From Leeuwenhoekiella polynyae (GTDB lineage Bacteria; Bacteroidota; Bacteroidia; Flavobacteriales; Flavobacteriaceae): DNA of 64,000 bases. The translations under genes and the position numbers were made by a program. The notes below the pieces were generated by a model. It worked only from the letters and a program-made list of their open reading frames with translations, did not search any database and was not told where the DNA came from. Shown here in pieces: positions 17,400-27,300 of the stretch (positions within the stretch are counted from its first letter, which is position 1; every line of letters begins with the position of its first letter). The stretch lies in the NCBI RefSeq assembly GCF_042683665.1, contig NZ_JBHUOO010000046.1. One strand, written 5' to 3'.

Positions 17400-19502
17400 C
17401 TAGTAGGTGATCAGTTTCAGCGCTTCTGCAGCAGTTTGAACAGGGAATTTACACGAGCGTTGTTCACAAATATAGATATAGGTTTTATCTGCAATCCAGC
17501 GATCTTCAAACACAGGAATTGAGCTCTCTTTGTTAGTAAACAAAATTAACGTATTAGGTAAGTTGAACCCTTGTAAATCTTTAGCGAGTTGACCTCCTGA
17601 GGACCCTGCTATTGCTATATCATAAAAGGGATATATAAGATTAAGTTGAAGCTCTTGCCATTGTGCAAAAGACGAAGGCGAGGTAGTGATATCATTTGAC
17701 ATGCTTAAAATCATGGCTTTAGCTTTATCCATTAAGCTATCCTCGTAGGTAATGTTTGAAAGAAGGAACAAATTTTTTGCCAGTACTGCATTTGCAGAAG
17801 GCATAACGCCGTCGTTAGTAGTGACAATAGGTGAGATGAGATTATCCTGACTATTGTATTTAAAAAGCGGCGAATCTTCAACTTTAAAATCTGTTATAGT
17901 TTTTGCTGTTAATTGTTGTGCATTGTTTAGGTATTTTTCAGTTCCGGTTATGCTATACAGTTTTAAGGAAGCCGAAGCCAGAAAAGCATAATCATCCAGA
18001 AAGCCCTTTACGGTTTTGCTATTTGACTTGTAGGAATGAATAAGCGTCTGATTTTTCCACGATTTTTTCCACAACTCGGCATAGGTTGCTTCAGCTTGAT
18101 TCAAATACGTTTGATTACCTGTAGCAAAAAAGGCATCGCCTAAAGCCTCTATAGTTAACGCATTCCATGAAACTATGATTTTATCATCTTTAACGGGAAA
18201 TGGTCTTTTTGCGCGTAATTCCTGTAAATTTTTATTCCAGTTTTTTTTTAGGTCTTCAAGCTTGTCTGAAGAAATTTGATTTACCACGGCAAATAGGGAA
18301 TCAGTTTGGTTTTTTAATAAATGATATTCATCGTTGGCACTCGGTTTTTGATCTTTAATAGCATAGTATGAATCAAAAAGTGCTCTTTCAGTTTTAATTG
18401 CTTTAGATAGTTCCTCGCCTGAAAAGATATAGTAAGCTCCTTCCTCGCCATCGAGGTCTGCATCAAGAGCAGCTTGATAAACTCCTGCAGCATTTTTCAT
18501 ATCTCTATTTAGAAATGCAATAGTTTCTACTATTCGGGATTTATATACCGGCTTCTTATAAATTTTATACGCTTTTGCATAGAGGCTCACAAGCTGGGCA
18601 TTATCATACAGCATTTTCTCGTAGTGGGGTATCTGCCAGCGTTTATCGGTACTGTATCTAAAGAACCCCCCGCCCAGATGATCGTAAACTCCTCTTAGCG
18701 CAATATTATCAAGTGTTGTCTCCAGATAGTTTAACGTTTTTTGATCATTATTAAGAATAGCAAAATCCATTAAAAAATTTAAGGTAGGTGGAAGCATAAA
18801 TTTTTGACTACCTGTATTACCTCCGTATTTAAAATCCCAGTTCTCTTGCCAGTCTAGTACTTGTTTTTTTATAGAGTCTCTTGATATAACTCCAGAAGTT
18901 ACATTTGGTCTGGAATAGTCATTAAGCTCTTTAATACGACTGGTCACTTCATCCGCATACTCAATTGCCCGCTCAGGATTGTCTTTATAAAGGCTATCTA
19001 TGTTTTTTAAGGTCTGTAACCATTCTTCTTTAGAGTGGTAAGTTCCACCATAAAGAGGTTCACCGTTGGGTAAAAGAATCATATTGAGAGGCCAGCCTCC
19101 TGAGCCGGTCATAAGCTGTAATGCAGTCATATAGACCTGATCTACATCAGGACGTTCTTCACGATCTACTTTTATATTTATAAAGTTAGCATTCATCAAT
19201 TTTGCTACAGTATCGTTTGAGAAGGATTCTTCTTCCATAACGGTACACCAATGGCAAGAAGAATATCCAATACTTATAAGAACCAATTTATTTTGTGTTT
19301 TGGCTTCTTCAAAAGCAATTTCACTCCAGGGTTTCCAGTCAACGGGGTTGTGAGCATGTTTTAAAAGATAGGGGCTGGTCTCACTTATTAAAGCATTAGT
19401 ATGAGCATAGAGCTGCTCATTATTGTTAGAGTTTTTGCAACCTGTAGTAAATAGTATTACCACAAGAACAAAAAGGAGACTACCTATTCTATTATGAATC
19501 AT
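17400..19502 (-). CDS. DUF255/thioredoxin-like lipoprotein (SSP411/YyaL family)
   Basis: 700 aa. An N-terminal lipobox FTTGC (Cys22) is followed by the conserved start SPYLLKHAHNPVDW and a thioredoxin-like domain with the CxxC pair Cys83-His-Trp-Cys86 in SSCHWCTVM. From about residue 220 an alpha/alpha-barrel region follows (LGGGFFRYSTDKRWQIPHYEKMLYD is the family signature). The biochemical role of this family is not established; the barrel half resembles sugar epimerases. Most homologues are cytoplasmic, so lipoprotein export is notable. It lies 205 bases upstream of lacI and diverges from susC1. No direct link to xylan breakdown can be shown. Confidence 0.85.
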   Translation of the reverse strand: MIHNRIGSLLFVLVVILFTTGCKNSNNNEQLYAHTNALISETSPYLLKHAHNPVDWKPWSEIAFEEAKTQNKLVLISIGYSSCHWCTVMEEESFSNDTVAKLMNANFINIKVDREERPDVDQVYMTALQLMTGSGGWPLNMILLPNGEPLYGGTYHSKEEWLQTLKNIDSLYKDNPERAIEYADEVTSRIKELNDYSRPNVTSGVISRDSIKKQVLDWQENWDFKYGGNTGSQKFMLPPTLNFLMDFAILNNDQKTLNYLETTLDNIALRGVYDHLGGGFFRYSTDKRWQIPHYEKMLYDNAQLVSLYAKAYKIYKKPVYKSRIVETIAFLNRDMKNAAGVYQAALDADLDGEEGAYYIFSGEELSKAIKTERALFDSYYAIKDQKPSANDEYHLLKNQTDSLFAVVNQISSDKLEDLKKNWNKNLQELRAKRPFPVKDDKIIVSWNALTIEALGDAFFATGNQTYLNQAEATYAELWKKSWKNQTLIHSYKSNSKTVKGFLDDYAFLASASLKLYSITGTEKYLNNAQQLTAKTITDFKVEDSPLFKYNSQDNLISPIVTTNDGVMPSANAVLAKNLFLLSNITYEDSLMDKAKAMILSMSNDITTSPSSFAQWQELQLNLIYPFYDIAIAGSSGGQLAKDLQGFNLPNTLILFTNKESSIPVFEDRWIADKTYIYICEQRSCKFPVQTAAEALKLITY

Positions 19503-19707
19503 GGATTATTAGAGATGATAAATTTACAATACAACAATAAAGATGGCTAAAATATAAAAGATCATTATTTAAATGTTTTAAAAACACTACTAAATGTTGT
19601 TTTGTGCTCTTAAGATTGATTTTTAGGGCTTTATTAGGCTTTAATGCAACAAAATTTAAAGAGGTTGCATCATTTGTTCTAGTGCTATCGAGGTACTGGA
19701 AATACTT

Positions 19708-19739
19708 TTGTGAAGCATTGATTGATTAAAATAATTTTC
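19708..19739 (+). promoter_or_regulatory. Candidate promoter of susC1
   Basis: TTG (19708-19710), a 21-base spacer and TAATTTTC (19732-19739) match the Bacteroidota TTG/TAnnTTTG pattern except for the last base. The operator-like site begins at the next base, a position where a repressor would block initiation. Confidence 0.35.
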
Positions 19740-19755
19740 ACGCAATCGATGTAAC
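19740..19755. promoter_or_regulatory. LacI-type half site upstream of susC1
   Basis: ACGCAATCGAT matches the left eleven positions of the recurring operator exactly, but the right arm (GTAAC) does not. It lies 52 bases before the susC1 ATG. The degenerate arm could mean weaker binding. Confidence 0.45.
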
Positions 19756-19806
19756 AGTAGTGATGAATTAAAATATTTAACAAAATCAAAATCAAATTTC
19801 ACCAAT

Positions 19807-22797
19807 ATGACTAAAATTAAACTTGCAATTCTTGCGTTTGCATTTCTGCTTACAGGGGCAGAACTTTTTGCGCAGACTAAAACTATTACAGGTACTGTAA
19901 AAGATCCTACAGGAATGCCACTTCCCGGAGCTTCTGTCGCCGTAATAGGTACTAACAAGGGGGCTTCAACAGATTTTGACGGTATGTTCTCAATCGATGG
20001 AGTTGCAAATAGTGATAAACTACTCATTACCTATGTAGGTTTTGTAGAGCAAGAGTTGAATGTTGGCTCTCAAACAACTTTTGACATTACGCTTGAAGAA
20101 TCTGCAGAAGCATTGGAGGATGTAGTAGTTGTGGCTTATGGTTCACAAAGTAGAACTAAAGTTACCGGGGCTATTTCTACTGTAGACTCTGAAGCTATTG
20201 ATGCATTACCGGTTACTAATGCAGAGCAAGCTCTACAAGGTAGAGCACCTGGTGTTACTGTTACTAATGCCGGAGCACCCGGGACAACACCTAATGTAAG
20301 AATTAGAGGGTTAGGTACCTTCGGAAATAACGATCCTTTATATGTTATAGATGGTGTTATTGTGGGTAATTTATCAGGTATAAGTCCATCGGATATTGAA
20401 TCTGTATCCATTTTGAAAGATGCATCTACTACTGCGCTTTATGGGTCATTAGGATCCAACGGAGTTGTTTTGGTAACTACCAAAAAAGGAAAACAGGGTA
20501 GAGGTACACTTACTTTTAACGCTTATAGCGGTTTTCAAACCATTCACAAGCGCTATGACATATTAAACACAGATCAATATTTACAATTCGCATCTGAAGT
20601 TGGTGTTAATATCAATAGACCTGATGATTTCTTAAATAATTATACTGACTTTCAGGATGCTATTTTTCAATCTGGGGTAATTCAGAACTACAATGCGGCA
20701 TACTCTGGGGGTAATGAAAACGGTACCTATAGATTTTCAGCAAGTTATCAGGATCAGGAAGGAGCAATAATCAACTCTGGTTTTGAGCGTTTTTCATTTA
20801 GAGCTACTTCAAACTTTACATTGGGTAACTTTAAAATGGGAGAAACTATGTCTGTGGCATTTGGAAGAACAAAACCGATTTTAGAGAGTGGTGGTCGTTC
20901 ATTAATAGAACATGCTATTAAAGTTGCGCCTTATCTTAATATTTACAACGATAACAATTTAGGAGGTTTTCAGGGACCTAACAGTGCAGCAGATGGTCAG
21001 GATGCAGAAAATCCTGTTCGTGTTCAAACGATAAGTGATTTTGAGACAAAAAATATTTCTGTAATTGGTAATGTATACGCTGAGTATGAACTATTAGATG
21101 GCTTAAGTTTTCGCTCTCAGGTGGGTCTAGATTTCTTTAATGGGTTGACTAATCAATTCACTCCTGCATTTAATGATGATGATATATCCGGAACGACACA
21201 TTTCCAAAACTTTGCATTTGCATTTAGAGGAAATTCACGTGGGCAGGCAATTACTTTTGATAACAGTTTGAGTTATAAAAAGACATTTAATGATGTACAT
21301 AACTTTGAAGCTTTAGCACTAATCGAGGACTATAATAGTAAAACCGAAAATTTCTCAGCAGAAGCGCGTAACACGATATCGAGTGACATTAAAGAATTAG
21401 GTAATGAGCAACAAGCTGCCAGTAGTTCTACTTTTGAAAACAATCGCTTTAGCTACTTAGCACGTGTAAATTATGATTATGATGATAAGTATATTATTTC
21501 AGCATCGTTTAGACGAGATGCTTCTTCTCGATTTGGAGCTAATAACCGTTGGGGTAACTTCCCCTCAGTTTCTGCAGGTTGGAATATTGCAAAGGAAAAC
21601 TTTTTAGACAACATTAATTTTAATACTTTAAAACTAAGAGCAAGTTATGGTATTGTGGGTAATGATCGAATTGACGATTATGCATACGCACCTACATTGT
21701 TTAGTCCATTTGTTTATCCAATTGATGATGCCGCAGCAATTGGTACTACTCCTAATGGTTTGCCAAATCCCGATTTAAAGTGGGAGGAAACAAGTATCCT
21801 AAATTTAGGTGTTGATCTTGCAGCATTTAACAATCAGTTTACTGCTTCAGTAGAATATTATAGGAATAAAAGTGATGATTTATTAGTACCTGTTTTGTTG
21901 GTTCCATCACTGGGGTATAGTAGCGATACACAATTTAGAAATGCAGGTTCTGTAGAAACTAGAGGTGTAGAATTAGCTTTGGGTTATAATGATTATGATG
22001 GTGATTTTACCTGGTCTGCTAATGTGAATATTGGTACAAGTACTAATGAAGTTCTCAATTTAGGAGGAAATTCAGAACAGTTCTTTGGTGATGGATTTGA
22101 AGGTCAGCAGATTGTTCGAGCCCAACCGGGAGAACCTTTGTTTCACTTTTACGGTTTAGTAACAGACGGTATTTATCAAGATCAGGCTGAAATAAATGAG
22201 GTGTTTACATCCAACCCTGATCCAGAAGGTATAGCACCAGGTGATATACGCTTTGTTGATACTAATGGTGACGGTACTATTAATTCTGCAGATAGACAGA
22301 TAATAGGTAATCCGTATCCGGATTTGACCTATGGGTTAAATTTCGATGCGCGTTATAAGAATTTTGATTTCAATTTATTTATTAATGGTGTTGCGGGTAA
22401 TGATATTTATAATACGAATATCTATGACCTACAGGGTATGACGCGCTTATTTAATGCAGGTGTTGAAGTGTTAGATCGTTGGACTCCAACGAACCCTTCA
22501 AACACAATTCCTCGATACGCTGGTGCGACGCAAAATGTTGGAGTTTCAGACCGTTTTGTGGAAGATGGTTCATATGCAAGACTTAAAAATTTAAGTATTG
22601 GATACACTTTTGATGAAGAAGTAATTGATTTTATACAACGATTAAGAGTATATGTGAGCGGTCAAAACCTCATAACGTTGACCAATTACTCAGGATTAGA
22701 TCCCGAAGTTGTAAGTAGAGCTGGTGAAGTAGGTCTAGATCGTGGAGATTATCCACAACCGGTATCTTTTTTATTAGGACTTGAATTATCATTTTAA
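19807..22797 (+). CDS. SusC-like TonB-dependent outer-membrane transporter (SusC1)
   Basis: 996 aa. A signal peptide (cleavage near LFAQ) is followed by the carboxypeptidase-like domain TITGTVKDPTGMPLPGASV (residues 25-100), a TonB-box/plug region from EDVVVVAYGSQSRTKVTGAIS to about residue 230 with VRIRGLGTFGNNDPLYVIDG, and a beta-barrel ending in the aromatic FLLGLELSF. SusC proteins import oligosaccharides through the outer membrane with TonB energy, closed by a SusD lid. The partner susD1 starts 11 bases downstream. The gene lies after an operator half site, so it is probably a target of the LacI protein nearby. It is one of two SusCD pairs; SusC2 (60425) is only moderately similar. Confidence 0.96.
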   Translation: MTKIKLAILAFAFLLTGAELFAQTKTITGTVKDPTGMPLPGASVAVIGTNKGASTDFDGMFSIDGVANSDKLLITYVGFVEQELNVGSQTTFDITLEESAEALEDVVVVAYGSQSRTKVTGAISTVDSEAIDALPVTNAEQALQGRAPGVTVTNAGAPGTTPNVRIRGLGTFGNNDPLYVIDGVIVGNLSGISPSDIESVSILKDASTTALYGSLGSNGVVLVTTKKGKQGRGTLTFNAYSGFQTIHKRYDILNTDQYLQFASEVGVNINRPDDFLNNYTDFQDAIFQSGVIQNYNAAYSGGNENGTYRFSASYQDQEGAIINSGFERFSFRATSNFTLGNFKMGETMSVAFGRTKPILESGGRSLIEHAIKVAPYLNIYNDNNLGGFQGPNSAADGQDAENPVRVQTISDFETKNISVIGNVYAEYELLDGLSFRSQVGLDFFNGLTNQFTPAFNDDDISGTTHFQNFAFAFRGNSRGQAITFDNSLSYKKTFNDVHNFEALALIEDYNSKTENFSAEARNTISSDIKELGNEQQAASSSTFENNRFSYLARVNYDYDDKYIISASFRRDASSRFGANNRWGNFPSVSAGWNIAKENFLDNINFNTLKLRASYGIVGNDRIDDYAYAPTLFSPFVYPIDDAAAIGTTPNGLPNPDLKWEETSILNLGVDLAAFNNQFTASVEYYRNKSDDLLVPVLLVPSLGYSSDTQFRNAGSVETRGVELALGYNDYDGDFTWSANVNIGTSTNEVLNLGGNSEQFFGDGFEGQQIVRAQPGEPLFHFYGLVTDGIYQDQAEINEVFTSNPDPEGIAPGDIRFVDTNGDGTINSADRQIIGNPYPDLTYGLNFDARYKNFDFNLFINGVAGNDIYNTNIYDLQGMTRLFNAGVEVLDRWTPTNPSNTIPRYAGATQNVGVSDRFVEDGSYARLKNLSIGYTFDEEVIDFIQRLRVYVSGQNLITLTNYSGLDPEVVSRAGEVGLDRGDYPQPVSFLLGLELSF

Positions 22798-22808
22798 AAA
22801 AAAACATT

Positions 22809-24308
22809 ATGAAAAACTATAAAATTTTCTCCTTGTTTGCATTGTTTTTTGTGGTAACACAATCTTGCGACAATAGTGATCTTGAACTTGTAAATCCAAA
22901 CGCGTTGATTCCGGAGACCTATTTTGCTAACGAAGAGCAAATAAAGTCTGCTGTAAATGCATCTTATGCGCAAAATCAGGTAAATGCTCTCTATGGTCGA
23001 TTATTATTTTATATGTATGATAACATGGGTCAGGATAATAGTCCAAACCCTCAACAGGAAGCTAATAAAGTAACCTATAATAATTTCACTTTTGATTCGA
23101 GTAATAATGAAATTGCTGAATACTGGAATAGCTGTTTTAGGGGAATAAATAAAGCGAATTTTGTTATTTCTAATATTGACAGAATTAACGCAATTCAAGA
23201 GTCTGAGTTAGCACAAGATATAAAAAATAAATACATCGCTGAAGCACGTTTTTTAAGAGGGCATTATTACTTTCTATTAGTAACTCGCTTTGGAGGGGTG
23301 CCACTCTATGAAAGTCTTAGAGATGAATCTGAAAGTACGATAGGTTTGCCACGCTCGACAGAAGATCAGGTTTACGATTTAATTATTGATGATTTTCGCT
23401 TTGCTGCAGATAATCTTTTTTCGCGTGATCAGGAAGTGACTGGTAGAGCTACTAAGGGTGCTGCATTGGCTTATTTAGGTAAAGCTTTATTATATCAAGA
23501 GCAGTACGCCGAAGCCTACGATGCTTTTGATGATATAACTGGTTATGATCTTGAAGAGAGTTACTTTGACAATTTTAAAGAAGAAACAGAGCACGGTATT
23601 GAATCGCTATTTGAAATAGAATTTGACAGAGCTTTAGGTACCAGTACAAAATGGGATTCTAACGTTAATGGCGAAGGTTTTAACGAGTCTACTTTTAGAG
23701 GTCAGGATTATGGCGTTTTAGACTGGTTTAACGTATATCCTTCACAAGACTTATTAGATGAGTATGAGGAAGGGGATATCCGTTCTGCTGAAAACTTTTA
23801 TTTTGTAGGTGACACCTACGCTGACGGTAATGGTGGGGGCGTTATTGAAGAAAGTGACCTTTCAACTACGGCAGGAATACGCCCGGCGGGTTGGAGAAAA
23901 TACCAGAACTATTACCGTAGAACTGCAGAAGAACAAGAGTCAAGTATAAACTTTAAAGTTATACGTTATGCTGATGTGCTGTTGATGAAAGCTGAAGCTG
24001 CTAATGAAACAAGCAGAACTCCTGAAGCGATTGATTTAATAAATCGCGTTAGAGATAGAGCTGGACTTGACGATATACAAGACAACCTCTCGCAAACACA
24101 GGTATTTGACGCTATAGTTCATGAGCGTAAAGTAGAATTAGCAGGGGAACAGGTGCGCTTCAATGATATTGTGCGATGGGGTATTTCTAATACAGAGTTA
24201 GCAGGTACTGGTTTTCAACAAGGCAAACATGAATTGTGGCCTATACCAGATCGTGAGATTAGTTCTAATGAATCGATTACTCAGGCAGATCAGAACTCAG
24301 GATATTAA
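22809..24308 (+). CDS. SusD-like glycan-binding lipoprotein (SusD1)
   Basis: 499 aa surface lipoprotein (lipobox TQSC, Cys20) that caps SusC1 and helps capture oligosaccharides. Family signs are the TPR-like helical N-terminal part with EARFLRGHYYFLLVTRFGGVP, KGAALAYLGKALLYQ, and the SusD C-terminal ending VIRYADVLLMKAEAANE, INRVRDRAGL and HERKVELAGEQVRFNDIVRWG. A strong terminator hairpin follows immediately, so the downstream genes are reached only by read-through. Confidence 0.96.
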   Translation: MKNYKIFSLFALFFVVTQSCDNSDLELVNPNALIPETYFANEEQIKSAVNASYAQNQVNALYGRLLFYMYDNMGQDNSPNPQQEANKVTYNNFTFDSSNNEIAEYWNSCFRGINKANFVISNIDRINAIQESELAQDIKNKYIAEARFLRGHYYFLLVTRFGGVPLYESLRDESESTIGLPRSTEDQVYDLIIDDFRFAADNLFSRDQEVTGRATKGAALAYLGKALLYQEQYAEAYDAFDDITGYDLEESYFDNFKEETEHGIESLFEIEFDRALGTSTKWDSNVNGEGFNESTFRGQDYGVLDWFNVYPSQDLLDEYEEGDIRSAENFYFVGDTYADGNGGGVIEESDLSTTAGIRPAGWRKYQNYYRRTAEEQESSINFKVIRYADVLLMKAEAANETSRTPEAIDLINRVRDRAGLDDIQDNLSQTQVFDAIVHERKVELAGEQVRFNDIVRWGISNTELAGTGFQQGKHELWPIPDREISSNESITQADQNSGY

Positions 24309-24327
24309 TCTGAATTGGTTTTCCATT

Positions 24328-24364
24328 GAAGCAACACTATTTTTATAGTGTTGCTTCCTTTTTT
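24328..24364 (+). terminator. Strong hairpin terminator after susD1
   Basis: GAAGCAACACTAT, loop TTTT, then ATAGTGTTGCTTC: a perfect 13-bp stem followed by CTTTTTT. It ends 34 bases before the next ATG, leaving hardly any room for another promoter. It probably lowers expression of the following genes relative to SusCD1. Confidence 0.88.
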
Positions 24365-24398
24365 AGAACGCTTTTAATTTTCCTTAACCCTTCTAATT

Positions 24399-27300
24399 AT
24401 GATTTTTAGGACACAGTTATTTTTAATGATTTTAGTTTGTGGCTTTTGTGCACATTTTTTGAGTTCCTGTACAAAATCCCAAAAGGATCAAAGTGCTGAA
24501 CTTAATATTAATTTTAAGATTTTTGAAAGTTTAAATTCTGATGCAACGGGATTAGACTTCAATAATGTACTTACCGAAAACGACTCTCTCAATTATTTCA
24601 CCTACAACTATATTTATATGGGCGGCGGCGTTGCTGCAGGTGACATCAATAATGATGGTCTTATAGATCTGTATTTTACCGGTAATCAGGTTCAGAATAA
24701 ATTATATCTCAACAAGGGTAATCTTCAATTTGAAGACATCACCATACCTGCGGGTATGGGTGGTGATGACCGCTGGTATACAGGAGTTACGATGGCAGAT
24801 GTGAATGGTGATGGACTTCTGGATATCTACTGCTCTGTAAGTGGCAAGTTTGAGCCGCATACCAATCAGTTGTTTATAAATAAAGGAGATAACACGTTTA
24901 CCGAAAAAGCTTCAGAATACGGTCTTGCTGACGCCGGGCATAGCATTCAGGCTACTTTTTTTGACTACGATAAGGACGGGGATTTAGATATGTATCAGGC
25001 GAATTATCCGCCTACCAAGTTCAGTTCGCCTACCTGGGTTTACAAGCAGTATATGCGGGATCCTTCAGACCTTCAGACAGATCATCTCTACGAAAACACC
25101 GGTACCGGTTTTGTTGATGTAACTGATAAGGCCGGTTTACGATCCTACAATCTTTCGCTAAGCGCAACCATAGGGGATTTAAATAACGATTCCTGGCCCG
25201 ACATCTATGTTTCAAGCGACTTCAACTCACCCGATCTTATGTATATCAACAATGGAGACGGAAGCTTTAAAGAAGTGATCAAAGAGGCTACAGCACAGAC
25301 TGCATTTTATGGAATGGGCGTGGATATTGCTGATTTTAATAATGATGGCTTGCTCGATTTCTTTCAGGCTGATATGGACGCCAAGATCAATCGCCGAAAG
25401 AAAGCAAATATGGCCAGTATGAATGCCGATTTGTTTTGGAGCGTGGTAGATGCGGGATTTCATTATCAATACATGCACAATTGTATGCAACTGAATAACG
25501 GGGTTTTTAATACTGAAGGAATTCCCGATTTCTCTAATATTTCACGCATAACCGGAACTTCTTCTACAGACTGGAGTTGGGGACCCTTATTCGCCGATTT
25601 TGACAACGACGGACTCAAAGATTTATTCATCACCAACGGAACACGTCGCGAGATCAACGATAATGACTATTTCAACCGTATCGAAGAAAAAGGGGGAATT
25701 GCTCAGGACAGTTTGTTGTTTTGGAGCCAAAACATTCCCGAAGAGAAGCTTGACAATTTTATGTTTCAGAACAAAGGCGATTATCATTTTGAGAAAGCCA
25801 ATAAATACTGGAATATAAGCTTTAAAGGATTTTCAAATGGAGGCATTTACGCAGATTTAGATAACGATGGGGATTTGGAATTGGTGACCAATAATATTGA
25901 CGACCCGGCTTCCATCTTTGAAAATAGGGCATCAGAACGGTCTAATTTTTTAAGGGTAAAATTTAAAGGAAACAGCGCAAATACGATGGGCGTAGGCAAT
26001 AGGGTGTATGTCACTACAGGTGATACGATCCAGATGCAGGAGCTCACGTTGACAAGAGGTTTTCAATCTTCTGTTGCTCCGGTTTTATATTTCGGACTCA
26101 ATAATGCAGAAAGCATTGATGAGGTTCGTGTAGTATGGCCTAGTGGTAAAGAAGAGATCCTTCGCGAAATAGTGGTAAATCAGGAATTGATTTTTGAAGA
26201 AAATAATTCAGCAATGTCTGAGAACACGATCAATCCATCTCAGGAAGAAACACTTTTTACACAAGCTGATTCCACTGCATTCCCAAAATTTAAACACGTA
26301 GAGAACACCTACGATGATTTTAAAGATCAGGTCTTATTACCTCACAAAATGTCAGAATTTGGTCCGGCATTAACAGTAGGAGATGTGAATAATGACGGAC
26401 TTGAAGACTATTATGTAGGTGGTGCTAAAGATGAGGAAGCCGCGCTTTTCATTCAAACCACAAACGGAATGAATCGGATTGATTTAGAGGCTTTCCAAAG
26501 CGATAAGGGGTATGAGGATGTAGACGCCTTGTTTTTTGATGCAGATGGTGATGGGTTTCAGGATCTTTATGTGGTAAGCGGTGGCTACGAATTTGCGAAA
26601 AAACCACAACTCTTAAACGACAGGCTTTATCTCAATGATCAAAAGGGAAATTTTAAAGCGGTAGCTGATGCCTTGCCCAAACTACAGTCAAGTGGTTCTA
26701 AAGTGTATGCTGAAGATTTTGATGGGGACGGAAAGCAGGATTTACTGGTTTTAGGAAGACAAATTCCGGGTAAATATCCGGAACCTGCTTCGTCGTTTGT
26801 TTTAAAAAATACAGGTACCACCGGCAATCCCCAATTTGAGATTGATGATGAAATGCAACCGGAAGCATTTACAGATTTAGGTATGGCAACCGCTGCTTCG
26901 GTTTCAGATTTCAATCAGGATGGCAGAGCCGATATTGTGATCGTAGGGGAGTGGATGCCCATTCGATTCTTTAAAAATACCAAAACCGGTTTCCTTGAGG
27001 TTACAAATGAAATGCTTTCTCAAGACACTACAGACACTACCGGCTGGTGGTGGAGTATAGCTTCTGGGGATTTTGATGGGGATGGGGATACAGATTACAT
27101 ACTGGGTAATAATGGCTTGAATTACAAGTACAAGGCTTCAGAAGAAGAATCTTTTGATATTTACGCAGGTGATTTTGACAACAATGAAAACGAGGATATT
27201 GTATTGGGGTATTATAACGACGGAAAACAATACCCGCTACGTGGCAGACAGTGCTCATCTCAGCAAATTCCGGGAATCAAGAAAAAGTTTAAAGATTATG

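Larger units (their letters stand above)
19503..19806. other. Divergent intergenic region, DUF255 gene / susC1
   Basis: 304 bases, AT-rich, without a gene. It holds the susC1 promoter region: TTG at 19708 and TAATTTTC at 19732, 21 bases apart, followed directly by a LacI-type half site at 19740. Nothing convincing is seen for the divergent DUF255 gene. Confidence 0.55.

Noticed and set aside
19682..19697. GTGCTATCGAGGTACT as a second operator before susC1
   Set aside because: Only about half of the positions match, mostly in the core; too weak to list.
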